Shown here: positions 23,501-35,558 of the stretch, piece after piece
Layout: each line of letters starts with the position of its first letter
Position numbering within the stretch: the stretch's first letter is position 1
Assembly (NCBI RefSeq): GCF_032062135.1
Contig: NC_092859.1
Location: 49,724,710 to 49,788,709 of the forward strand
DNA length: 64,000 nt
Reading direction: 5' to 3'
DNA from: Pyxicephalus adspersus
Lineage: Eukaryota > Chordata > Amphibia > Anura > Pyxicephalidae
Notes under the pieces: generated by a model
What the model saw: only the letters and a program-made list of their open reading frames with translations
Databases searched by the model: none
Told to the model about the DNA's origin: nothing
Program-made: the position numbers and the translations under genes

Positions 23501-23621
23501 ATCCATATTTAGGGCCCAAAGCACTTCTATTTAAACAGGAAAAGTCAAGTGGGGACCCTGGTCACGAGCCCAAATTTCAAGTCCCAAATTATAAGTGCTA
23601 TGGAAATTAATCCAGGGAATT
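23501..23621 (+). repeat. direct repeat upstream of the L2 LINE, unit 1
   Basis: About 120 bases (ATCCATATTTAGGGCCCAAA ... TTAATCCAGGGAATTA) recur at 24007-24116 in the same orientation with few differences, including GGGGACCCTGGTCACG in both. An ATC/ATC-like microsatellite (23623-23652) follows. Spacing is 506 bases. These may be 5' UTR repeats of the LINE; unproven. Confidence 0.7.
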
Positions 23622-24006
23622 ACATCAACATCATCATCACCATCATCATCCTCTTGTACTATCATCACTGATGAATTCACCTTCTTCGTCTGCATGCAAC
23701 TAATATTCATGTATCTCTCCTTTTACAGGTACGTCTCCCGTTCTGCCTGCCAAAATTTCATTGCATTCCAAAGTTTCATTTTATTTTGTGTATCCAATTG
23801 TTTTTCCTGCAATCTTTATCTAAATGTGTATGGTATGTCTCCTATTGTAGATTAATTTATTGCACCAACTTAAATCTCCCCATAGATATATCTGGTCACT
23901 ATCCCTTTGTTCCAGCTGATTGCACTTTGATATTTATTGCCCTACCAGCCCCTGCCCTACCCAGGTTCAACTGATATCCCACATTCCTAGTTGCTACCAT
24001 CAGCCC

Positions 24007-24116
24007 ATCCATATTCCGAGCCCAAAGCACTTCTGTTTAAATAACAGGCAAGGTCATGTGGGGACCCTGGTCACGTGCCCAAATTGAAGTGCAATGGGAA
24101 TTAATCCAGGGAGTTG
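24007..24116 (+). repeat. direct repeat upstream of the L2 LINE, unit 2
   Basis: Second copy of the 23501-23621 unit, in the same orientation, ending TTAATCCAGGGAGTTGG. Followed by pyrimidine-rich sequence leading into the LINE. Confidence 0.7.
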
Positions 24117-24464
24117 GAACAAAACTGGACATACTAATACACTCTGCAACTCCCATCTCTTGCCTTTGGACTGATTCATTCAGCTGGACTCCAACACAAC
24201 CTCTACTGCTGCCATCCTAAACTGCTATTTCACCAAGCCATCTCTGTGACTGACTTATCTGACTTAACTGTCATATCTCACTCTTGGAACTCAACTTGAA
24301 TATAAACCTTACTACAACCCACATTATAGGATCGGCTCTCATGGACTGTTCGCCACATTGTTTATTGTACTCATATGGTTCTCAACTATCTGTTAAAATG
24401 TATTATTCACCCTGCACTCTCTTTGCTGGCTCTATTCCCTCTCCTCCCTTTTCTGATAACTTAT

Positions 24465-24696
24465 TGGGCCTGATTTAATAAATTTCTCTAAAATTGGAGA
24501 GGATACACTTTTATCAGTGAAGTTGGGTGATCTAGCAAACTTGGAATGGATCTAGTACAGGATTCAAAAAATTTGCTAACAAATAGCAAATTACTTTTGC
24601 TGGATTTGCTGGATCATTCCATATTTGCTGGATCACCCAGCGTCACTAATGAAAGTGTATTCTCCTAAGCCTTGGAAAGCTTTAGAAAATCAGGCC
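24465..24696 (+). mobile_element. near-palindromic MITE, family Z copy 2
   Basis: Starts TGGGCCTGATTTAATAAATT and ends AGCTTTAGAAAATCAGGCC. Inner arms GTTGGGTGATCTAGCAAACT and TTTGCTGGATCACCCAGCG pair. Lies inside or at the 5' edge of the LINE; flanks TTAT and TATT allow a short TA-rich target duplication that I cannot fix exactly. Confidence 0.85.
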
Positions 24697-25627
24697 TATT
24701 GTCTCTCTTCTCCTTCAGGCTTCTGTTTTTTCTGTCTGTGCTCCTGCATCTTTTTTCTCTACGTTCTGGTGACATCTCACCCAACCCTGGTCCCGCCCAC
24801 AGCCTCTCTCTTTCCTACACTTTCAGCAAGATACTCCCTTCTCCTAACCTGATCCCCATTCACCCTACCCATAAGTTCTTACCCTCTTTCTCTGGCAGTC
24901 TATGGAATGGCAAATCTGTTGGCAATAAATTAACCTCGATACACAACCTTGTTCTTTCTAAATCTCTGTACTTTCTGGCTCTAACTAAAACTTGGCCTTC
25001 CTCCTCTGACTCTGCCTCTGCTGCTGCTCTCTTCTATGGAGGCCTGCATTTCACACATACCCCCAGACCTGGCAACAGAGTAGGGAGTGGTGTGGGTCTC
25101 ATTCTCTCACCTAACTGTACATACAGAGTCCTTCCTACCCTGCTCTCTATAATTTTCACCTCTTTTGAAGTCCACTCTGTCTGACTTTTCAGCCCCTTAC
25201 CCCTCAACATTGCTGTTGTCTATACCCCCCCCCCCCCCACGGCCCAGTATCACAATTTTTTTGATAACTTTGCCTCTTGGCTCCCACACATTTTTTCCCC
25301 TGACTTTCCCACCCTCATCCTCGGTGACATTAATGTTGCAGTGGATAAGCCCAACCTTCACTCCCCAGACAAACAGCTCTCCATTACCTCCTCCTTTGGA
25401 CTCACACAGAACATAAATGGCCCTACACACATCGTGGGACACACTTTAGACCTGGTATTTTCCAAACTGTGCAACCTCACCTTCCTTGACAACTCGCCAT
25501 TTCCCCTTTATGATCACAACCTTATCACTTTCAACTTACCGAACTCTTGTCCCCCTTTGCTACATCCCAGACCTGGTCAATGGCAGAGAGATATCCGTAA
25601 ACTTGACCACAACCTATTCTCAAACTG
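24697..25627 (+). pseudogene. L2 LINE endonuclease region (5' half of ORF2)
   Basis: One open frame starting at 24672 runs to 25184 (170 codons, the first few from the MITE): SGDISPNPGP, a conserved N-terminal tag of L2/CR1-clade ORF2, then SVGNKLTSIHNLVLSK and FLALTKTW. In the family the last motif is LALTETW with a catalytic Glu; here it is Lys (near 24985), so the endonuclease would be dead. TPRPGNRVGSGVGLILSP follows. After frameshifts near 25184 and a C14 homopolymer (25225-25238), the frame resumes with a GDINVAVDKPN-like motif and HIVGHTLDLVFS, and YDHNLITF carries the His of the SDH motif. The insertion at 25628 then interrupts it. Confidence 0.85.
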
Positions 25628-26068
25628 GTCACAAACCAAGTGAATGTTTAGGCCAAAAAGGCACTAGGCAAACATCATCTATTAAGCACACCGCAAGTTG
25701 GTACAAATATTTGTCACATACGTAAAGGCCGTAACCCGGATGCATTTCAGGTTTACGACCTATACGTATGCAACAAATATTTTTACTAACTTGCGGTTTG
25801 CTTAATAGATGACGTTTGTCTAGTGCCTTTTTGGCCTAAAAATTTACTTGGTTTGTAACCAATGTTCACGTGACTGAGAGTCAGTCTATGTTGTATATAT
25901 TATGTATTATGAACGAATATTAATAATACATTGACACTGTTTGCCTTCAAAAACCCTTCTTTCTCTTTGTGATTATTATCTGTATCTAGCATTAGAGATT
26001 GTCAAGCTACATCCTTAAAGGGGTAAACCTGTTTTTCCGCCGGCCCCCACTTCTTTGTAACTTTGTTA
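25628..26068. mobile_element. palindrome-headed insertion of unknown class with a 14-bp target-site duplication
   Basis: CTATTCTCAAACTG is present at 25614-25627 and again at 26069-26082, exactly flanking 441 bases that interrupt the LINE. The first 230 bases form an imperfect palindrome: arms about 25630-25733 and 25757-25860, roughly 89% complementary by eye, around a CCCGGATGCATTTCAGG centre. Shared arm blocks include TTAGGCCAAAAAGGCACTAG and TCATCTATTAAGCA. The remaining 210 bases are not palindromic and end CTTCTTTGTAACTTTGTTA. No ORF. A 14-bp duplication suggests endonuclease-primed reverse transcription more than a cut-and-paste transposase. Family not recognised. Confidence 0.8.
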
Positions 26069-28059
26069 CTATTCTCAAACTGCCTTACGTCCCTAACCCT
26101 CACCCTCTCTAAAATCACATTTCCAGATAAAGCTCCTACTCAGTTCAACCACACTCTTTCTCTGGCCCCTGCCACCTTCCGCTACCCCTGTCCTGCTAAC
26201 GACAATCACACCAAACAGCTACAACAGACTGTTCGTGCAGCTGAGCGCGAGTGGAGAAAATCTGGTCTCAGCGCTGACTTCATGGACTACAAAGCCAAGC
26301 TACATAACTTTAACACTAAGCTCACTGTCAACCCACACAGCCTCTTCTCAACAATTGACTCCCTCCTAAAACCCACACCTGCTCCCCCCACAACATCTTT
26401 CTTTGCCCAAGACATTGCCATCTACTTTAGCGATAAAATTGACAAAATCAAACATGATGTCTCCCCTCACCAGGCCACTCCAACCATATCAGCCCCTTCC
26501 ACCTGTAAATCATCCCAAACCTTTCTCAGCCCTGTTACTGTGGATGAAGTCTCCTCTCTTCTCTCATCATCTCTGTCTACAACCTTTGTGCTTCACCCAA
26601 TTCTTCCACCCTGGCCCCTGCCCTAACCCAACTTTTCCACCCCTCCCTTTCTACTGGTATCTACCCCTTCGCTTTCAAAGATCCGGTAATTCTTCCTATC
26701 CTGAAGAAACTCTCTCTAGACCCCTCCCTACCTTCTAGCTACCGTCCTATCTCCCTTCTCACATATGTTTCCAAACTTCTTGAGCGTCTTGTCTAAAAAA
26801 GACTAACTGATTACCTGAGCTCCAACTCTCTCCTTGACCCTCTCCAGTTTGGTTTTCGAGATGCCCATTCCACCAAAACAGCCCTTAAAAAAGTGGCCAA
26901 TGACCTCATCAGAGCTAAGTCTCAAGGCAACTTTTCCCTTCTCCTTCTCCTTGATCTTCCTCTGCTTTTGACACTGATGATCACCCCCTTCTAATACAAA
27001 TCATGCGCTCCATTGGTATCAGTGACACTGCTTTCAATGGTAATTCCTCCACTCCTACTCCCCTTACTGTTGGTGTTCCCCAAGGGTCAGTACTTGGACG
27101 GGTTCCTTTTTCTCTGTACACCTCCTCTCTCGGTAGTCTCATATCCTCCTTTGGCTTACAGTACCATCTGTATGCTGATGACACTCAAATCTATCTCTCT
27201 ACCCCTGACTTGTCTCCCTCAGTCCTGGATAAGGTCTCATGCTGCCTGTCAACCATCTCATCATGGAGATGACCGATTCCTGAAACTCAACCTGGATAAA
27301 ACAGAACTCATCATCATCCTCCTCTCAAATTCCAAATCTCCCCTGACATATTCCTAACTGTTAAAAACACTGTTATTTGTCCCTCCCCTCAGGCACATTG
27401 TCTTGGCGTCACCTTTGATTTTGCCCTGTCATTTACCCCCCATATTTAGAACATTTCCAGGTCCCGTCACTTTCACCTACACAACATTTCACAAATCCTA
27501 CCTATCCCCAGAGACCACCAAACTCCTTGTACAAACTCTCCCATCTGGATTACTGTAACATCCTCGTCTCGGATATTCCACTAACCCGACTCTCTACCTC
27601 TTTGTAATTCTCTTCACTAGCTTTCATTTCACCTTAGAATCAAATTCAAGCTCCTGTGCTTGGCCTTAAAATCCCTCCACATTTCTTCTCCCACTTATAT
27701 TTCTTACCTGGTAAATAAATACTCCCCCAGCCGTTCTCTTTGCTCCTCTGATGACCTACTAATGACTTCCACACTCATAACCTCATCACACGCACAACTC
27801 CAAGACTTTTCTAGAGCTGCTCCAACTTTCTGGAATGGTCTTCCTCATCCTATTTGGCTTGCACCTACTTTATGCTCATTTAAAAGAGCACTCAAAACAT
27901 AATTTTTAAAACTTGCCTACCCATCTTCCTCTATCTTTTTAAACCATCACTACTTCCTATCACTACATATCTCCCCTCCTATTGTGTGTTATTCGCCAAC
28001 CTCCTAGATTGGAAGCTGTCACTGTTTGTATTCATCTATCAATTCCAACCCCTATTTTT
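26069..28059 (+). pseudogene. L2 LINE reverse transcriptase region (3' half of ORF2)
   Basis: Resumes after the insertion. The frame 26063-26626 contains the connector between endonuclease and RT. RT motifs follow in broken frames: PVILPILKKLSLDPS, SSYRPISLL, then an in-frame stop (26796-26798), [26 protein letters not shown] (27072-27098), and the active-site YADD in [13 protein letters not shown] (about 27163-27200), then LKLNLDKTELI. The end of the region has SFKRALKT, typical of the L2 ORF2 C terminus. Several stops and frameshifts (near 26797, 26960, 27270) rule out a functional enzyme, although YADD itself is kept. Confidence 0.85.
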
Positions 28060-28115
28060 TGTACAGCGCTGCATAATTTGTTGACGCTATATAAATACTG
28101 TTTAATAATGATAAT

Positions 28116-29339
28116 ATTGCTTATTGCTTAGTAATATCATTATATGAAAACCAATCTTATAATTTTTCTGATGTTAAGGCTTTTAAAATCAGCCTAGTGT
28201 TGTCTGGAATTATTCTACTGTTCCTATTTATTCCTAATGTATCATTTAAAAGCTTTGGTGGAGCTGACAACTGGATGTGTAGGCACTAGGCAAGACTTGG
28301 CCATCAAAACAAACATTCTAGTAACAGGTGTTCCAAATGTTTATGTAAATGTAAAGGGGAAGGGCTAGCAGACACCATTGTCACTAGCCTAATGGCAACG
28401 GAAACAATAGACGTCAGATAAAATACAGATTACTGGCATGCCCATTATTTGTCAGCCATGGGTGTCTCCACAGGCTTAACAGTGATGCTTAAGACTAGTT
28501 TAGAAAACATCATCACACAATCCAGAGGCAAACAGCATCACTGTAAATTCCTCAGTTCATTCTGCTCAGCAGTCTATTTTTCAACTTTACAAGCCCCCCA
28601 CAGTAAAACTGTACACTTCCTTATCATAGGAACTTTTCATCCAGTACTTAGCAATTTGCATGACAGAAGTATTACCATGACAATGACAACAACAATTTGC
28701 CTTGTAGCATTGAAAGTATTTGTACTTTGATTTAGAAATGTTAAAATGGAGATCAAATGTCTGGTATGTTGGCTTTAAATGTCAACTTTCCCTAACTACC
28801 TCTGGCTGGGTATGGGGCAATGTTTAATTCTTTAGCACATGTTCCATGCTTCAGACAGTGCATAAACACAAAGAAGAAGAGCAACAGAGAAAAGCAGTTC
28901 TTTGGAGTATTAATCAGGAAAAGTTAGGAACTTAATTCTCTGTGGTCTGACCCAGCGCAATAAAAAAAAAATGGGAACATGTGTCAAATGCAGGGCCATT
29001 TCTGGGTAGTTTGGTGCCCTTCCTAGTCCCTGCGATCCCCCCTACTCACCTAGTCCCCATGTATAATAAAGCAGCAGACCCTTTCTTCTTATATATGCAT
29101 AGCAGAACTGGGAAGTGTGATGTAATAGCCAGTGCTTCTAAACAAGGACTTCACATTTGAATCCTTTTCTCTTATTTGCAGTACCTTATAACTTTCTTTT
29201 ATATTGTGCCTCCGGACTGCACCCACCCTTACTTTTAAACACAGTATCTAATGTCCCTAGGTATGCATCTTACAGCTGTATTTCTATTACACATTCTATA
29301 TCACACTAAGTCCCCCATCTAAACAAAAATACATTCTCC
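28116..29339. other. unique-looking sequence, no recognised gene
   Basis: No gene. 28250-28510 is complex and not AT-monotonous, with GCCTAATGGCAACGGAAAC and an ACGTCA core; a regulatory role is possible but unproven. 28985-29045 (CAGGGCCATTTCTGGGTAG) may be a DNA-transposon remnant. Confidence 0.4.
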
Positions 29340-29735
29340 TTCAATCCCACAGGGATGTTGGAAGCATCCGGAGGTCTCTTTCTTTAGGTCCTGCGTTGTC
29401 CTGGCATCTGTCTTCTGTCTTCGGGCCGGCGCTTCAGACGGCACTATCTTCTCTTTTTCCAGGTTCTTGTTCCTACATCACACAACTCGCAACTGTGTGC
29501 AGTTTTTTTCCTTTTGACAAAAGGGCTCCTTCTGAGCATGCCTGAGATGCTCGGGCATGCATTGAAGGAGCACCCAAGAGCCTCCCAGGATGCCTGACGT
29601 AGGTATCCCAGGAGGCTCTGCGCTCCAATTCATTCTCATTTTTTTTGCACCTAAAGAACAAACAAACAACAGAATTTTTACACTACATAAAAGGGTTGTC
29701 AACCCTTTTATCTAATGTGACATTTCTGAGTTTAG
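29340..29735 (-). repeat. snap-back repeat family X, copy 3
   Basis: Same layout, in reverse orientation, as the copy at 40988. It contains GAGGCTCTGCGCTCC, a T-rich run, and then a perfect inverted repeat at 29687-29711 (12-base arms ATAAAAGGGTTG, one central base). Shared with the copy at 60840: the AGGAGGC/CTGCGCTCC block and the terminal hairpin. Non-coding; class unknown. Confidence 0.6.
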
Positions 29736-30504
29736 GTGCGTTTTAATACATTTGTAATTTAAAGTAAATTTGTCACCACAGGAACACTTGTACAGCAGGA
29801 ACAACCTGTAAAAAGGAGGCAATATACCCTCATAAGCTGCTGCAAGTATTTCAATCTTTTGGGTAGGTAGAATACCTGCATCACACACAGGGCTGCCTTC
29901 CAAAATTTCCTATGTCCCATAGTAATTTTATTGTGTGGAACCACAGTTTCTGTTTTTGTTCCTGTGTGCAGAGGGGAAGAAGGGATCTACACACCCATAA
30001 GGATGAGATACCTGCTTCAGGTGTGGGAGAAGCAAAGCTCCTCTTTTTCCAGTTGTTCACTCTATACAAGTGACCCTGGTGAAGACCCCGTTATAGACCC
30101 TAACAAGGTTAATTTAAGGCCAGACTCCAGCAACTGCCATTTCCCTGTCTATGACAGCACCCTTACTGACCACTAAGGCACAGTATTTTCAAGGAGGCAG
30201 GACTTAGTTAGTTTAGGAAAGACACATTTTAATAAGAAAGGATAAAAATATTATCTAATGCTAAATGCACAAAAGAAGAAAAGAGAAGGGTTTGCTTGGC
30301 AAACGAAAGTATTGTATTAAATTATACTTCTCACAAATAACGATACATATCATGTCAATTCTGGTGAACCACCATAAACATTGCGATTACATATGGTGGT
30401 GTTCAGGCCCAAACGAGGCACTATACATACATCGTCTAGCACATAGTGGCCAAAGTTAGTTATAACTTGCTGGAGTGTCAATTTAATATTTAGCCTTTTT
30501 ACCT
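29736..30504. other. unique-looking sequence, no recognised gene
   Basis: Short overlapping frames occur on both strands (29700-30180), but none resembles a known protein. Nothing else recognised. Confidence 0.45.
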
Positions 30505-30533
30505 GACGCGTTTCGCCTGTTTTGGCTTTTCAG
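30505..30533 (-). other. CTGA-hairpin-GAAA-CGCGT motif, copy B
   Basis: On the minus strand: CTGAAAA, GCC-AAAACA-GGC (perfect 3-bp stem), GAAACGCGTC. Points away from copy A at 31422, so the two are divergent, about 890 bases apart. Confidence 0.5.
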
Positions 30534-30978
30534 GGGTGGCGGCACATCAGCGAGTTTGTACTCATGCAGTTATAATATGTAGACATGTAAACATATATGT
30601 TGAAAAAAAAATTGTTCAGTCAAAAGTACAAAATTTTATTCAAAATATCTATAATCAAAGCAACTGAACCCCATAATGGGAGATAATAATTCTATTTTTG
30701 TTAAAAATATCAAATAAACATTGAAATAAGAATTCATGGTTTTATAAAGGTGTAGATTATGGAAGTGACTTACATGGTCTTTGATTGTGCAGCTAGGTTC
30801 TCCTGGTGTGATAGGTATCAGAGATAGTCCCAAAAAGTTTTCTCATTGGGGAGCTATAGGGATAGTAGCTTGTGTGGGGTGTCCACAGAACATACACTGG
30901 AGAGCAAGCAGGTATATATACCACAAACTGTTGTGAGATAATCTAGAATAGATTGATAGTATTTAGAGCATGTACATA

Positions 30979-31000
30979 GTACCTATATATGTATAGGTAC
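30979..31000. repeat. perfect short palindrome
   Basis: Arms GTACCTATA and TATAGGTAC around TATG. It lies in TA-rich DNA, so chance is possible. Confidence 0.5.
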
Positions 31001-31421
31001 ATATATACATATCAAATGAACATAGGGATGAAAATAGGCAGTTTTAGACTGATGCATGTACACATTATTAACATGTACAGAGTAACCAAATAGTTAATAG
31101 AAATTATTATTTTGTACATATACTATTGATTTTTATAGGGTTGGCACTGTCCTTTAGGACACCTAACTTTCTCAAATTTGAACCACCACCCACCCCATTA
31201 TCTAATGCATCAATACAATAGCTGACACCCATGTAGTAGATGGAGGGGAAAAGGAGTTGTTACTAGAAGATTGCTAGCTGTTCAAATGTTAGCTGACACA
31301 GACTGATCTGGAAAATTAGTTCTTTATAACTACAAAAGAGGCCTTGCTGATGCCTGGATAGCCAGACCTCCATGCCACATACACATACAGCCTGGGGACG
31401 TGTGTATTTGTCTCTGTGTTA

Positions 31422-31454
31422 CTGAGGAAGCCGACATTGTTCTGCGAAATGCGT
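31422..31454 (+). other. CTGARGAA-hairpin-GAAA-TGCGT motif, copy A
   Basis: CTGAGGAAGC, a 12-base variable part, then GCGAAATGCGT. Copies at 8560, 30505 (minus) and 49397. It retains the GAAA that copy D lost. Confidence 0.5.
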
Positions 31455-34056
31455 AGAACAGCAATATAAGGAGAGACCATTTGGAGATTTTTACATTCTG
31501 TTAAACACACATCTGATGTGAATCTTATGGTTTTTAATTGTTATAAATAAATAATTTTAGATTTTTATTGGTAAATATTTATTGTATTCATCATGTAGAA
31601 TTATGCCTAAAAAGTCCCAAAAATAATTTTCCAGTTTTTGTTCTGATGGTGTTCAGTAAAAGGGATGTGGCATAGTTGATATTTCACCATAGAGAATGCA
31701 ATATGAGTTAGTAACGCATCAATACCTACTTAAATTTTAGTATCCTGAAATAAAAAAAATAAAAACTAAAGATGCAAAAAATGTTTCTTGAGAAAACTAA
31801 TGTTCCAAGGTGAATGAACAATTAAGTTGTGATCAGTATGTGAATCTTCTTTATTCTCTTGTGTGCTATAATTAGTGTAATAACTTGTGTACACAATCAT
31901 TCATAAAAAAAATGCATGGTTCTATTGTAAAAGTAAACAGACAACAAATAATTATACAGTCAATGGAGTGATTTCCTCTGTACTATTCCCAAAGGCACTT
32001 GTTTGAAGACAAATTGTCTTTTTTCTAGAGTCAACCCATTCATCATCTTGTGACATCTGCATAACAAAACTCAGACCAGAAGAGACCTGAAAAGTCAGCT
32101 CCAGCCAGTTACCTGCTGAACATCCAGGGAAATGATATACAAATGGCTGAAGGCTCTTGCAATGATACATAGTCCTCAAGTTACATGCTAATGCAGCTAG
32201 CTGGGCAAACATTGTTTTGTTGTGCATGAATAACTAACAAATTGAGGTGAGGGGAACAGTCACAGATGTCTCTTTGCCACTTGCAGTGTTACATGCACCA
32301 TGAACCATGAAGTCATTTATACAATACAGTAAGTAGGACAGGTTGATCTTCAGTAAGGGCAGGTCTAACATACATCTATTTGTAACTAATGTGACATCTT
32401 TAGCGTGGGCAGTTTTAAAGAGCTTTAGATGTTTAGAAATAATTGTTTACATTTGTTTTTATTAGAATGACCATGTCTAAGATATATTGGAAAATGCTGA
32501 ACAGAATAGAGCAGAATCTTACAGGAAACTACTACTTGGAAGGGCATCTTAAAAAAAATATTGTGTGCAAACCATGTAGCCCATGTAGTGAAAAATGGTT
32601 TGTAATATTTAGACGCTGTTGTGTTCTATGTGGTGTTATGTATATGGGTTTGGGTGCCATTTCATATGAATAGCACAGCAGCACACAGGGAGCCATGCAT
32701 TAATATATGATATTTCAGCAAAGAATTGTGAGTATAGCCTAAGGCAAAATGGGGCCTTTGGTAAAAATGAAAGCAGGGCTTTATATGCTAAAATTTAGAA
32801 CCGTGAGACAGAAAGAGAGACCTAAAACAAATATAAAAATAATGTGTATTGCTTGCATGTTCTGTTGCAAGAAAGGCAATAGTGGAATGTGTTTTTAAAA
32901 GGGTTAAATTGGAACAAACCATCCAGCATCTATAGTAAATGCTGCCAGCATAACATCCCTAACAAAGAAGCCATATAAAACTTCCTGTGATCATGGGCAA
33001 AACAAATATACCGCATCACAGACACAGTGTAACTCCTATCATAGGTGTATGAAATATACAGTTTGTATTGATTGGCAAGAAATCATAAAATGTATAACTG
33101 TAAACATTTAGTAAAGCACTGTATATCATAAACAACTGACGTCTTAAAAAATAATAAAATAATATCCTCACCTGTTTTTTATTCTTTGTGCAACACTAAC
33201 ACTGCTGCTCACCTGTAACCCATTTGCAAATATTTCCTGGCTACATGCACTCCAGCAACTGCTGTATGTTTCCTGATGGTAACAAGAGTGGATCATTCTT
33301 GTGCTTCAGTCTGGCCCCTTGTAATCTTTAATAGAAGAACATATTACAGAGTGACAAAACAAAAGGGAAATTGGGAGACAGTGACAGAGTACTCTTACCC
33401 TATAACTAGAGCACAAGGACCTTCTTGGCTGGATCATCATTTTTTTAAATAAAAGAGGCAGATTTAAAAAATATTGAAAACTGCTTTTGAAATTACATTA
33501 TCACGTTGGATTGTGTAACATTTTAGTGATTGAGATCTGAACTGTGGAAGATGTACTCAAAATGGTCAAGTAGAGAGCAAAGGACTAGTCACCAGTATTG
33601 CCAGTAGACTCCCTGTAGCAGATATTTCCACATTATGACCTTATCATGCCTTGTTTTGTCTCTGCAGAGGTAACCATCTTGGTAGTAGTTGGCAATATCG
33701 GACTGTCTCTTCTACAATAAAAATCCTGCCTGATATACTATAGTTTTGTTTTAATGCCACTATTGTAAAGGTGCAGAAAGCAAAGTAATAGAGATGTACA
33801 GCACAAATCTAGAGAATAGAAAGAGCAGATGCAGAGAGATCCTTCCAACTCATGTTCTCAGGTACAGCCCACTCTTCAGCAAGCAGCACAGTACTGACAT
33901 TAACTAAACAATACCTTTTACTATAGTGCTATATGCTACCAGATTTTTAAATGATCTGACAGCAACAAATCATGGTATATAAAAATATAACACTGTATGT
34001 AAATACAGCTGGAAAAGTAAAACAGAGCATAATTTGTTCTGTAGTCCTACCCTGTC
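31455..34056. other. AT-rich sequence without recognised genes
   Basis: No gene. 33640-33740 has a short block resembling family Y (CTACAATAAAAATCCTGCCTG). Remainder unremarkable. Confidence 0.55.
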
Positions 34057-34232
34057 CTATAATCCAGCGATCGCCTCAGACCTGGGATGGGTGGGTTCTG
34101 GCATCATGACATCACCCTGGGGGAAGATTCCTCACCTTTGTGTGACACACGGCTACCCGCGCACGCGCACTCCGGATTCTGGTAAATTAGTGGTCTGTGA
34201 TGTCCAAAAGGTTGGCGACCACTGCTATATTC
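34057..34232. mobile_element. short hAT MITE (160 bp) with 8-bp target duplication
   Basis: Element 34065-34224: left end CAGCGATCGCCTCAGACC, right end inverted CAGTGGTCGCCAACC. CAGTGGT-type ends are usual for hAT elements. Flanks CTATAATC and CTATATTC (7 of 8 identical) fit the 8-bp hAT duplication. The interior is GC-rich with CGCGCACGCGCAC. No ORF of note. Confidence 0.7.
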
Positions 34233-35558
34233 TATAGAAGCTACAAATCACATCTAGGAACTGCACCACAAACCACCACAATAGAAATGCAACTGCATGC
34301 TAACACGTGTACAAAATAATTCCCAACTACTCCCATACGGTCCTAGGAGTGGCTAGGGCCTGCGATTTACGGCAAGTCTGAAATTGGTCTTAGTCTGATT
34401 TATATACCTAAACTAGTACATGGTTATACCAGATAAATATATTCCTTACCTCTGCACTCTGTATATCATTTTTTTTGTTCCCGACCCCTCACCATTTTGA
34501 ACATTTGCCCAATATGTAGTGCAGTGTAGGTATGCCAACATATTTCAGCATCATCTTACCAATTTGTTGCTCCTTCTCTTGTCTTGTGATGTGAAAAAAC
34601 TATTAGGGTACATTCTGATTGTAGGCCCTGAGACATACTAAATGTGATTACTAAACCTATTTAGTTAATTGTACACTGATATTAATTGTAAGTGTATGGT
34701 GTGGTGTCTAGTTTTCCTTGCAAGATGAACATCATAGATTTTGGGTCTTCTGTTACCATAAGATGCCACAAAATATGAACAATATTTTTGAAGATAAAAA
34801 GGGATATGCTATAAAATTCACAAGCACCAAGACAAATGGCAAGTAACAAACCCCTCACTACAACCTCATGAAAAATTCTTTTTAGTATAAAATTCTGTTT
34901 CAAGCATCAGCATAGGAAATCCTGTAACTAGTGTTTGAAATACTGTGTATGTTCACAAAATTAGGCATTTGCCCAATTCAATCCTCCACCTAGGAGGATT
35001 ATTGAATGCTGTAGGCAGCTACACTCTTCTGGCGTGGATAAATCCCAAACACTGTCATAGTTTACATTTTTATTTTAGCCATGCTTAGCTACCATACAAC
35101 CATTGGAAGTAAATTTCACTTTTTTGCCCTAAAGCATGTATAGGGCAGTGGGTTAAGAACCTTTATCTCATTACCCACTTGTATGGTAATAAAATAGGGA
35201 ATAACTATTGAAATGGAGCATCATGAGTTTGAATGGTAGGGGGGGGGGGGTTATCACATTGTTATCACATTGTGCACATAGCAAAGCAGTGAGCCACAGT
35301 AAACATTAATTTACCCAAATTTCCTGATTCATCTTAAATTCAGACTGATTTCAATATACTCAATCATTGCCTATTCACCTACATTTTAGGCCTTAGCTCT
35401 TGAATAGTAGGCAATGGCAGCTTACAGGCATCTTATGAACAGTTCTGGTTTGTAATCAAGCTTACCTGTGGTTATCATATCTCCTACAAACTGGAGCATT
35501 ATGGGCCTAGCAGCTTTGAACTAATGACAATAAATGGAAGCTCTGTAGAGCATTTAGT
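34233..35558. other. AT-rich sequence without recognised genes
   Basis: A G-run (35239-35250) is followed by a duplicated TTATCACATTG. No gene. Confidence 0.5.

Larger units (their letters stand above)
24117..28115 (+). mobile_element. decayed L2-clade LINE with two nested insertions
   Basis: Non-LTR retrotransposon: APE-type endonuclease region (24697-25627), reverse transcriptase region (26636-27350), and an L2-type 3' end (CTGCATAATTTGTTGACGCT, ATATAAATACTG, then TAATAATGATAAT) at 28060-28115. The left boundary is uncertain: pyrimidine-rich DNA from 24117 may be its 5' part. A family-Z MITE occupies 24465-24696 and a 441-bp insertion occupies 25628-26068. Many frameshifts and stops make it inactive. 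Confidence 0.85.

Noticed and set aside
25628..25860. Ordinary foldback or Tourist-type MITE
   Set aside because: The exact 14-bp duplication encloses an additional 210 bp, so the palindrome is not the whole mobile unit.
30505..31454. Active pair of hammerhead ribozymes
   Set aside because: Copy B lacks the conserved G after CTGA-N, copy A has an extra A before stem II, and stem I pairing is not evident. Kept only as a motif finding.
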